The translations under genes and the position numbers were made by a program. The notes below the pieces were generated by a model. The model was not told the origin of the DNA and did no database searches. It saw only the letters and a list, made by a program, of their open reading frames with translations. A stretch of DNA of 64,000 nt from Capitella teleta (taxonomy: Eukaryota > Annelida > Polychaeta > Capitellidae): the NCBI GenBank assembly GCA_000328365.1, contig KB298831.1, positions 145,114 through 209,113 on the forward strand, in the 5' to 3' direction. This document shows, one piece after another, positions 54,190-64,000 of the stretch; the stretch's first letter is position 1; each line of letters starts with the position of its first letter.

Positions 54190-57100
54190 TAGTCCAGTCA
54201 ATAAAGGGTTTGACCCGGACAAAATAGCAACATAATTTATATTTAGTATACCCGATGCAGAATTGGAAGCTGCATAACATATCCAAAATCCGCTAAAATC
54301 CGCGTTGCGGAAAATTCATAACATTGGGTATGAAATCAGGTCACGGGATAAAACAAGGGTTTAGTGTGTTTCTTAAAGGTATCATATATGACACGATAGA
54401 ACCTATATTTACCACTGTCATTGTGCCTAAAATGTTGAATAGGTATTACTCCCAAGGAATGATCCAGTAGAGCACGAATTTTCCATTATTTTTTTAATCC
54501 TAGAGGATAAAATCTAGTTCTGAAACATCGATTTCGAAACTCTTACATCACATCTTTAAGCATACTGACCAAGTTTCTATAGATAGCAGCTAGCTTGCAA
54601 CTCACAACAGATTGTAACCCACGCAATGTACAAATATCCATGAATGTCAAATATATTGAATAATATATAGTTAACCATACTGAAACAAAATCCAAATTAC
54701 TTACCTTACCCCCTAAATGATGACTTCGGCTAAATCTTTTTGTAATTGTCATATTTCTAGAAATAAAGCAGATAGATGCATTAAAGATCATTGAATAGTA
54801 CATAATTATAATGTCCTTTAATATCATAATCTATCGTTATAATTCGAATTTTGTATTCAATAATTGAAACTTCTTGCAATTTGTTACCCCGGATCGGGTG
54901 TACTTCAAATAATCTAGTTCATTTAGGGTTTGACCCGAACCAATTTGCAACATAATAAATATTTTTAATGTTCCTTCTCCACACCAAACAGCTAAACATC
55001 ATATCCAAAATTCGTTAAAATCCGAGTCGCAAAATGTACCTGAAACTGCTAATTAAGTTTTGCCCTTCAGGTGAATTTGCCGATATTACAGAAATAGTGG
55101 TTTTCGGCCAAATCAAAAGCATATTATTCTTGCATATGATGCTCGTACATAATCTATGCATCTGCCGTAAATTGTGTAGCTAAAATAACATGTTTGATTA
55201 GATTAATTGCTGAATTATACGAGGAAAACTCTTTATCAGAGATCCATTTCAACACTTGGTTCTCGCATTTGCATTTTTATCTCAAAATGTATTGTATATA
55301 GATGCTTAAAAAATTCAGTAGATGATAGCCCGTCTAATTACGCATACATTCATGTAAAACATAGTAAAAATAGTTATAGAGATAACTAAATAATATCAAA
55401 GTTCCTTACTCTACTCCCTAATTATCGACCTTCGCTGTTTTGTGTATTTTTGTAATGTTTCCTGATTTAGCTAGAAAACTGCGGCATTATTTGACTAAAT
55501 AGTTTATACCATCATGCTATTTAAGTTATTATTACAGTATCCGTATTTGGACTCAACTTGAGGGATAAATCTAACATTATTATATCCCCTTATAATAAAT
55601 ATATACATTTCGCTCCTGGATGCGTTAAAAGATTATCGACATATTTCTAGTATGCCACAGAAGACATATCTAACACATCTCTCTATATGATTTGATATTG
55701 TTGTATTTCCAACAATATTATATAGGTCACAAGAACAATACAAATACTAGCATTGATTACATGCAATTCTGGGTTATGATGGCTTGATTATTGTTTTTTA
55801 TTAATTGAAATTCGCCAGTTTTTGGCTAGAGTTAATAATGACGACCAGTTATTCCTGGATATATGATATGACAATAGCCCCATAAGACTTGGTTGGGCAG
55901 AGGAAATCATTTCAAGTATAGTGGTCATATAGTCAAAATAGCGGCTCCTCCAACTAAGGTATCTTCCTAACCGTCGAAACTTCGCCCTGCTATTAAAGGG
56001 AGGATAGGGCTAGAAATCTCTATGAGTCTTTTTCCGGTGAAAATATCGGATTCCTCATGCGGGAGTTCTAGAAATGCCGAGATGCCCCACACCCTTACTT
56101 AACTCCATTGTGTCATGTGTACTGGCTGGCCATATAGGCCTACAATTATTTTGCCCCCCAAAAGAGCTATTCTTGCAGACTGCAGGCTGAGATAACATGG
56201 TCAGGGGCACCAGAAGTAGCGTATCACGAATTATCTTAAAGTCTCATTTATATAATGCAACATCAATCCCGACAAGTTGGTATGGTTATCACTGGATAGT
56301 TCCATATGTAAATTCCGTAAATTCGTAAATTGCTCAAAATCATTGCTAAGACTGTGTTCATATCAGTTAACCAAATGAATTCACAAATTGATTGTAATTG
56401 ACAGAGGGATACACGTAATAACCATCGCGTGTGTAGATTTGTGCAATTCGTTTTGACTACAATATAATAATAGCATGTGCTCGTTTGAAATCTATAGTAT
56501 GAAGGAGAAATTCATGTAACAAAAGTCAAGGTATCCTTGGTGCTAATCTGGGTTAACATGTAGAGCCAGTGAAGACACCAGACACCAGACCCCAGACCCC
56601 ATAGTACTCTGACATAAAATGACAATGATTCGATTTGAGAACCAATATAAATCGAAAAGTCCGGATTGACCTTGGAAGGGAAGGGCGTTCGAATTGCAAG
56701 GGGATATAGTGCCATCCATCCTACAATATTCCTTTTTGCCAAAATTCTTAACCAAGACCCATTTTGCCTCCAAGTCTAAAGATTTTGCTTGATGTCTGTT
56801 GATGCGTCCTCAGAAGCGTTCTATTCTGAGCCATCCACAATAGCCCTGAAGGTTTGCATGATGTAGTTATACTCTAGCTGTTATGAATGACCCTCAGCAT
56901 ATGCACCAGTAGTATGTCTACATGTATTTAATTGTACCATTATATTCCGATGATCGAATTTAAGTAGCTTACGTTTCGCTCTGTCACTATGGAATAGTAT
57001 ATACATGGCGTTTCGCTCTCATTCCATACCTTACTTCTGTGAATATTTGGTTCATACACGTTCGTCTAATTTACGTCGGTATGGTGATCGAGCCCATAGT

Positions 57101-58532
57101 TGGCTCTCGGTATGTCACTGACCGACCCCTTGAATCCCATTCATGGTCCAACCCGACCAAGCTTTAGAAACAATTAACTGTGATAATATTGATTGACGGG
57201 TTCGCAGTCGGGATATGCACAGTGAGAGCACGCACAGATTGCCGTGTGTGGATGTCTTGAGTATACCTTAATTGGTACAGATGCAGAACTCTTGAGTTTT
57301 TCTACTTTCACAACAGTAGAATTACAGGAGCCGCCATATTGACAATTGAACTACTGGACTATACAGCCCGACCAAGGAGGTTGAGTCTTGGGCTGGAAGA
57401 CAGAGTTGTACTCAGGGCGCAATGTCATATTCGCGCGCGACTCAGACCATACCATAGAAAAGTCAGTATATACCTCAGCATGTAAATGTATATACATACA
57501 ATTAATTAGGGGATTTAGGTTTTATAATTATTACAGTAATATAGAGCCCAACTAGAGATAGAGTTAAACTAAGTTGAAAAATATGATATTTTACACTATT
57601 TGTTCAAGTTTCATGGCGCAGCATTCTCAAAATCCGAAATATTAGAAAGATTCACAAAGCAGCGAAAGTAGGGAGAAGGGTGTGGAACTTGTTATTATTT
57701 ATTTATATCCATGGCAATCTATACTATGTTTTACATGGATATATGCGTAATTAGACGGGCTATTATTTACTGACATTTTCAAACCTCTATATACAATGCA
57801 TCTTGAGATAAAATAGCAAATGCGAGGACCAAGTGTTGAAACAGATCTCCGAGAACAAATTTTCCCCGTATAATTCAGCAATTATTATGATCAAACATCT
57901 TATTTTAACTACATAATTCAAAGTCAATGCATAGATTATGTACAAGCATCATATGCAAGAAGAATATGCTTTTAAATTTTCTAAAAGCCACAATTCTATC
58001 AATATCGGCAAATTTACCTGCAGGTCGAAGTCAGCATTTAGGGGTTGGGTAAGTAATTTGGATTTTGTTTAAGTATGTTTAACTATATATTCAATATATT
58101 TGACATGCACGTATTGTAAGTTGTATGGGCTACAACTCGATGCAAGTTGCAAGCAGCTCTTTATCGAAACTTTAACAATAAGAGCGAAGATGCGAGTCAG
58201 ACTTTCGAAATCGATGTCTCAAAAATAGCGGAAAATTACGTGCTATACTGGATCATTCCTTGAGAGTAATACCAATTTAACATTTTAGGCACAATAACAG
58301 TGGTAAATATAGGTTCTATCATGTCATGAATTTTAAGAAACACACTAAACCCTTGTTTTAGCCCGTGACCTGATTTTATACTCAAATTTCGGTATTTTCC
58401 GCAACGCGGATTTTAGCGGCTTTTGAATATGTTATGAGGCTTCCAATTCTGCATCGGATATACTAAATATAAATTCTGTTGCGATTTTGTCCGGGTCCCT
58501 TTTCCCTATTTGAAGCTTCATTGACTGGACTA
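54190..58532. mobile_element. 4.3 kb foldback element with long inverted arms (about 1.0-1.4 kb)
   Basis: The outermost sequence is TAGTCCAGTCAAT(A/G)AAG on both ends in opposite orientation. From there the arms match through GACCCGGACAAAAT, AAATCCGCGTTGCGGAAAAT, TTTAGTGTGTTTCTTAAA, GGAATGATCCAGTA, GTCAAATATATTGAAT, CAAATCCAAATTACTTACC, GCATATGATGC and GCCCGTCTAATTACGCATA, to about 55590 on the left and 57510 on the right. The left arm has an extra 325 bp (54735-55060) that includes a diverged copy of the terminal motif. The 1.9 kb centre has no recognisable protein. A partial copy lies at 19715-19865. It is a non-autonomous DNA element of unknown superfamily. Confidence 0.8.
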
Positions 58533-58980
58533 TCACGGCTATGTTACTGTTATCATTGAAGTCGTAACTTGATTCAAGTAAAGGAAGTCCTTTTTATGGG
58601 ATCTATGTCAAACACGGCCTTCATGTAGACTGACCCAAATTGAAAGACGAATATGTCTTAAAAAATGGACATGAAGCCAATAAGCTGAAGGTAGAAATGA
58701 AAAAAAAAACCCCATTAAATGGACTCTTTGAGCAGACGGTAGGCTTTTGGCTTTTTAGCTCTCTGCCATTCGCTCTGTTGCTAATTATCTCGCTAACATT
58801 TTTGACGTCTGGGCGGTGCGTGATTCATATGTGCACCTCCTTTGTTGGAGGTTATTACCAGGCACCTTAAATTGGTTTTATCCAGATTCATCACACACCT
58901 CTTTAGGCAATTACCCACGTTTGAGCATCACTAGTCCATTGCACATTGATCGAGTCGTCATAAGTAAATATCATTGCATG

Positions 58981-59033
58981 TAATTGTAATTCAAAAAAAT
59001 AAAAATAATAAAATAAAATAAAAATAAATTAAA
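58981..59033. repeat. A-rich AAAAT simple repeat
   Basis: Irregular AAAT/AAAAT units. Confidence 0.75.
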
Positions 59034-59576
59034 CCACCACAATAAGACACATTGTAAATACAATTAATCAGTCTCAATAGTAACAATAAAATTCAATTCA
59101 TTGTTGAAAAGCAACTCGATATAAGTGAGCCTTTAGTTTGCAATTAAGATCTTAGAATCTAAATAAATCTTGCAATTAAAGTCCAATCAAAATCTCAGGC
59201 GTGCGTTGTACATAGTCCATGTCGGAAGCAGCATCATGCACGTGGAACGAAATGGAAATGCGTGTGGATTTAATCGTGCAACTTCAATGACTGCCCTTCT
59301 TTTTAAACAGTTTTTTTTTTCTTTCAATAAAGATGGCCTTGATAGATAATGATGACATCAATGATTAACGTTAATGACAGAATGATTGAATTTGATGTTT
59401 TGGTGTCAGAATTATTGGCTCAGATTAACATCAGGAGCAGAAAAATTACGCATATATCTTTCTGCAAAATTACCTCCATACACGATCCTCGTCAACTGAA
59501 ATTCGGAATTCAGATTGATTTAATTGTAAACCGACCAAGAACTCCTGATTGAATTAAACAACAGTAACCACACACA

Positions 59577-59631
59577 CAAAAAAGATAAAAATAAAATAAA
59601 ATAAAATAAAAATAAAAACAAAAATAAAAAA
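59577..59631. repeat. AAAAT simple repeat
   Basis: Tandem TAAAA-type units with a few substitutions. Confidence 0.8.
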
Positions 59632-62600
59632 TGCACTGTGTTCTGAAATAATGATTTATGTTTTATATTTTTCTCATGTGGGCTCACCAGGATCTCAGGG
59701 GTCGCGGGCGGGGTCAAACAAGAGGTTCGTGAAGCGGAATGAACTGGATCATCGGATCTTGCAATCTTGTCGGGATCTCGCGATCACAGTAAATCCTCTA
59801 AACATGCTCATTCGGCTTCTATTCTGCCGAACTACTCCTGAGAGAGCTATTATTAGTGACGTGACATATAATTATCCACCGGGTCATATTGTCATCCAGA
59901 ACACTTGATCCGGAGGTCTGATTGTGGTCTTCCTTTGTGAATGTGACAAATGGAGGCATTCTGGTCAGATTGAAGAGTTCCATCGCTTGCTATTCATGGG
60001 GGCGAGGGATCGGCTCATAGATCGTAATCGCGAGTGCTGTCTAAATGCGGACTGATTTATCCAGAAACGGGATTTGCAGGATTATGTTGTTGATCGTCAA
60101 GTTTCCACATGAGCATGAAAAACAGCGCTTGAGACAGACAGACATTGGATAGTAAATATAATTATCCTAGTGCAAATCAACCCCGATAACCATGCTGATA
60201 AGCTCATGTTGATTGATCAACAAGCCAGCATAATGTTTAGGGCTAAGTATACATGTTGTGTAGCTATAGCTGAGACATTCCTTGTGTATTTTGAGATGCG
60301 GTGGAAATTTATTTAACGCATCGAGACCTGTTTGTTCCTCGGGCGATTTGTAAATCACGAATCATCTTTCTTTTGGAAGAGGCACTGGATTAAGCAAATA
60401 AGTGTGTACGTTTCTCTACATAGACTCATGTAGAGCAATTACTTGTGACAGTTCAGAAGACTGAATCATAGTAGCGAAATCACAATCATGCAACATTTTT
60501 ATTCCAGGACAGGTCTTGGTAATTGCTCTATTCATTTGTGGAAACGGAGGAAAGAGAAACCTCTCAAATGTCCTCGACGTTACTCGATCGCCTATAGCCT
60601 CTCCTTCCAATCAGCTGATGGAATAAAACCTCGGAGCATATCGCAATAGCCAGATTCGGCTGGCTACCATCAAAATCGCTTATATGGCTGCTTAAGCAAC
60701 TTTTATTACACCGGAATTGTCGCTTTCCGATGTCGACAGGGTCCTGTCTACGACAGGATGTTTAACCCTGGAGAATATAGCACCATTCATCTAGATTGAC
60801 GCTGCTGACTCCAGCTTCGGTTTGATTCATTTGCATCATTCGATGCAGTTGACAACTATTGGCGTCTGAGCGATGTGTTTATTGCTATGTGACCTAATTA
60901 AGAGAGACTGCCGTCAAACTTAGTGAAATGTCATTAAAAATAGAATACAATGCCCGATAACGATTATCGAGCCAGAGACGTAAAAGAAGCATCAGATCCC
61001 AAAGAAAACTCCACGATCGCAACTAACGTGCGTGGATAAAAACAAACTTGATCGATCAATTCCTGTGTGTAGTATCGAGCGAGTGACTAATTGCACTTAA
61101 ATTTTGAGTCATTCACTGACGTCTACAAGACTAGTTTTGAGGGGCCGAATACTCTTTAAATTCAGGATTGACTGCATAATGTACAATGTATTATTCAATG
61201 GCACACATTATGGTATTTATATAATGACAGAAACTGAATGAAATCTGTTTTCCTTGATACTGGAAAGGAATGCATGTTGTACATGTAGCAAACTAATCGA
61301 TACAAATTTAGCGATAAAATAAACTTTAAACGACTAAAAAAATAACACACGTAGTAATCTAATGCCTACTGAATGTACCATATAGTTATAGGATGATTTA
61401 TTAAAGGTTTATTTAAAAGAATACAATCTTTTAGGGAAATGTAGAAATATCCCAAAATCATTGCGTTTACTGTTAGAGTAGTCTCTTATTAAAGATGCTC
61501 AACCTTTTTTACTAGGTCACTTTATCACTAATATTCTAGAAATATTTAATTTAGCGACGCCGTCTCGAATGTACATTGAATGCGAAACTTTACTTTATTG
61601 AAACCGCTTGCCAACTCACTCAATTTTGTCGCTCACAATTATCCGTCAGGTTCATTGGTTTCGGTCCTTATGAGTCAGTGGTTCAACCCCATTTGGACAA
61701 ATCCAAAATAATAGGTATAACCATAATGATTTCTCTGCAGTAAAATAGGGTGTCTCAATTTTAGATACAAAATGGCGCTCAAATTTAAATCTCAGTTTGC
61801 GATACTCCGTCAAAGAAGGGCGCTAACACAAATTCGATAAGTGATCGTCATTCATGACAGAAGTAACCGTGATCATAATTCAACAAACCGTCCCGCGTAA
61901 CCATCTAGGAGATCTAATCAAGTCAAGTAGTCCATGATTGCGGATGTAATTTCGCATGCGAGCAGGTTTCGCCACGCACAGTCCATCTCCACTTGGCTTC
62001 ATTAAGCAAAGGCCACACACCGCTTGTTTATGACATGTCGTAAATCGCAACCTACCACCTGTTGCTCGGCAAAAGACATAGCCACCCAAAATGGCAGGAA
62101 TTTATAGAGAATTTATAACATGGCCTAAGACACTAAGCCGTATATACACCTTATGTCTTTCCACCGAGAAAGTCACGGATTTCCATCAGCCTTGAATGCG
62201 TAATGAAGGAACTGAACTGTGCATCAGTCTCCGCACGTAAGTGCATCATCTGCGCAGATTGAGAGAAGATTCCTCAACAAATTGAATCAAGGAATAAACA
62301 AGGAAGATGACGTGAAGCATGTAACTGAAGCTAAAAAGGGTCACGTGATGAAGTTCCCTTTTCCCCCTCTTCCCCGTTTCAGCTGTCTCGTAATCGGCAG
62401 ATTAGGCAAATATTGATATCGGCAGGATGAACGTATCCAGAACATTAAGCCGCATTAACCTCGCACATTTCCGCTGAGTGCAAATGCTTGTTGTGCTAAC
62501 GAGCTCAACCAACACTTGTTGCACGGCTACAATTCCCCGAGGCAACATGGACCAACTCAGACAATGAACGATCGACAGGAAAGAGTCCGACCATTAGGAC

Positions 62601-63493
62601 ACCGTTGCTGGCGGAAAACTAAATGAACGCGTGCTAGGAATTGGCAACAATAGACTTCCAAGGAAAACCTCTCATGTATTTCGTATCACAATTGCGGCAT
62701 GCATTCTTCAACGAAATAAAACCTTGGTTCCATATTCCAGGCACGCTTGTTTTTAAACTTTGAAAACACGATTCTCCCTTGAGAAGCGGCCAAACATTGA
62801 AAGGATATAGATGCATAAAAACTTTCACTGGATGATTGGAAACGTGTTACTTATATATCTCGTTTCGTGATCTTCTTCGACTGATGAAATTATCAGTAAA
62901 CTAAGCCCAAACTGTGTAAATATCACGTTAGGGCACACGTGTCTCATAATTGTCTGGAGGCATGTTGGCATTTCCATCAGTCAACGTACGATGCCATATA
63001 CTTTGTTATGATTAAAACAATGATCTTCCCTATTCTGTTTATCAATTAGTCAATCAGTTTTTTTGTTTACCCTATTCCTAAATTTAAGCGACGCTTTTCG
63101 CGTTAACATTTCCCATTTTCACAATCTGCAACATGTGAAAGATGAGACACAATCACTTATTTCGATGACATTTGAGTTATTTGAACGGATTGACCCCATC
63201 TAAATATCACACATGTACAAACCACACATTTTAATGTAGTTGATGCTGTTGACTGGCGATTTTTTAGCTTTATATTTAGATATAGTCCTTGCTGGACGTT
63301 CCCCACCAATCTCATCTCCACCCCCTAAAAGGCCAAAATCTTACCATGGAAACGGTCAGAACAATTTGCCTTTTCGTGTATTGACGAGTACTTTGGGGTT
63401 GAAACCCTACCGAGGGTTATACGCAAATTAAGACATGCAACTCTTGTTGCTTGATTAAAGTCTCAGTCTGCTTAATTGCGATTGGAATAAATT

Positions 63494-63514
63494 ATATATA
63501 TATATATATATATA
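63494..63514. repeat. AT microsatellite
   Basis: About ten TA dinucleotides in an otherwise unremarkable AT-rich stretch. Confidence 0.85.
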
Positions 63515-64000
63515 ATGCGTGTCTTGAGAGGATGCACAGTATATGTAGCAGAGAGGCTAATTTGTAGCCAACTGTTTTGCTTCTCTTTTTTATTTTCGCA
63601 AATCCCCTGGTATATATTGAAAATAAGTACACTATATCTGAGGTAGTTTTATATCAACATTTGCTCAGCTATAATGTAATTATACTTATAATGGCCAACC
63701 GTACCAACGTTATGCTTATCTGCTCAGATCTAATGAAACAACAATCTATGCAAGAGTTTTGAGCTTTGAGCATTTTCGCACTTTATTTTTTCATATTATT
63801 TAAAATGAAAAAAAAAATCGTCCATTCCTTCTGTTACATTTGATTCTTCGTTATTGACCCCTGTAAATTTTTATCGATTACTATTCTATTTTTTTTTTCA
63901 AATTTACTTATGTTTTTCTATTGTGAGCCCATGTGACGTTTGCAGTTTGAACTACCATTCGACTGCTTCGTCCTGTCAATAAACGTGTTCATAAACTTGG

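Larger units (their letters stand above)
58533..64000. other. 5.5 kb intergenic stretch without supported genes
   Basis: Apart from simple repeats (58981-59033, 59577-59631, 63494-63514) I recognise no gene, RNA or mobile element. The parts at 59.7-60.1 kb and 60.5-62.6 kb are less AT-rich and look unique, so they could hold regulatory DNA or non-coding exons. An AATAAA at about 63979 might end a plus-strand transcript. Confidence 0.4.

Noticed and set aside
54190-58532. Polinton or other large coding element
   Set aside because: The inverted arms are long enough, but no polymerase, integrase, ATPase or capsid-like coding sequence is visible between them.
62219-62416. Plus-strand open frame of 65 codons
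   Set aside because: No signal peptide, domain, splice context or promoter motif; length is within chance expectation.
63240-63431. Plus-strand open frame of 63 codons with a hydrophobic start
   Set aside because: No recognised family, no TATA box or poly(A) signal arranged around it, unlike the 43.6-44.06 kb candidate.
63979-63984. AATAAA near the right edge as the end of a plus-strand gene
   Set aside because: No coding exon precedes it within reach and AT-rich DNA gives many such hexamers.
1-64000. CRISPR array, rRNA or bacterial operon
   Set aside because: No regularly spaced identical repeats with unique spacers, no rRNA-like sequence, and all genes have spliceosomal introns or eukaryotic signals.

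Overview
The window is 64 kb of animal nuclear DNA: spliced genes with GT-AG introns, extracellular mosaic proteins, a TALE homeobox, LINEs, SINEs and DNA transposons. The domain set (CUB, CCP/sushi, HYR, GCC2/GCC3, EGF, pentraxin-like LamG, C-type lectin, peritrophin-type chitin binding, a mesothelin/stereocilin-like protein) suggests a marine invertebrate, most likely a deuterostome such as a tunicate, amphioxus or echinoderm. Many introns are only 49-60 bp, which leans toward a tunicate-like genome. The species cannot be fixed from the sequence.

Region 1 (1-16.2 kb, minus strand) is one very large secreted mosaic gene that starts at 16194 and runs off the left edge. From the N-terminus it encodes a signal peptide, C-type lectin, LDLa, CUB modules, CCPs with two EGFs, two HYRs, a CCP-like module, an unnamed module, three GCC2/GCC3 repeats, about a dozen EGFs, a pentraxin/LamG domain, an apple-like module, a second HYR/CCP-like/unnamed unit, and at least 13 GCC2/GCC3 repeats. 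The centre is collinear with vertebrate SVEP1. An alternative reading splits the gene in two near 5 kb.

Region 2 (16.2-26.9 kb) is AT-rich and carries mobile DNA: a 2.95 kb element with 45 bp inverted ends, a tRNA-derived SINE with clean target duplications, a Harbinger-like element, a broken Ty3/Gypsy fossil with its 3' LTR, and a second SINE copy split by a 5'-truncated LINE.

Region 3 (26.9-41.8 kb, minus strand) is a mesothelin/otoancorin/stereocilin-like gene of about 30 exons, with a multibasic furin-type site and a C-terminal GPI-anchor signal. Its 4.9 kb intron holds an oppositely oriented, divergent TALE homeobox gene (33.0-34.4 kb) interrupted by a 190 bp assembly gap.

Region 4 (41.8-50 kb) has a possible compact small secreted-peptide gene (about 43.6-44.06 kb) and a convincing intronless gene for a secreted protein with four peritrophin-like chitin-binding modules (48.47-49.46 kb).

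Region 5 (50-64 kb) shows no supported host gene. It holds a degraded LINE, a Ty3/Gypsy gag-protease fossil, a TTAA-bounded MITE, and a 4.3 kb long-inverted-repeat (foldback) element.

The main host products are all secreted or membrane-anchored: an adhesive matrix protein, a GPI-anchored superhelical protein and a chitin-binding protein. This would fit epithelial or extracellular-coat biology, but no functional link between them can be shown from sequence.
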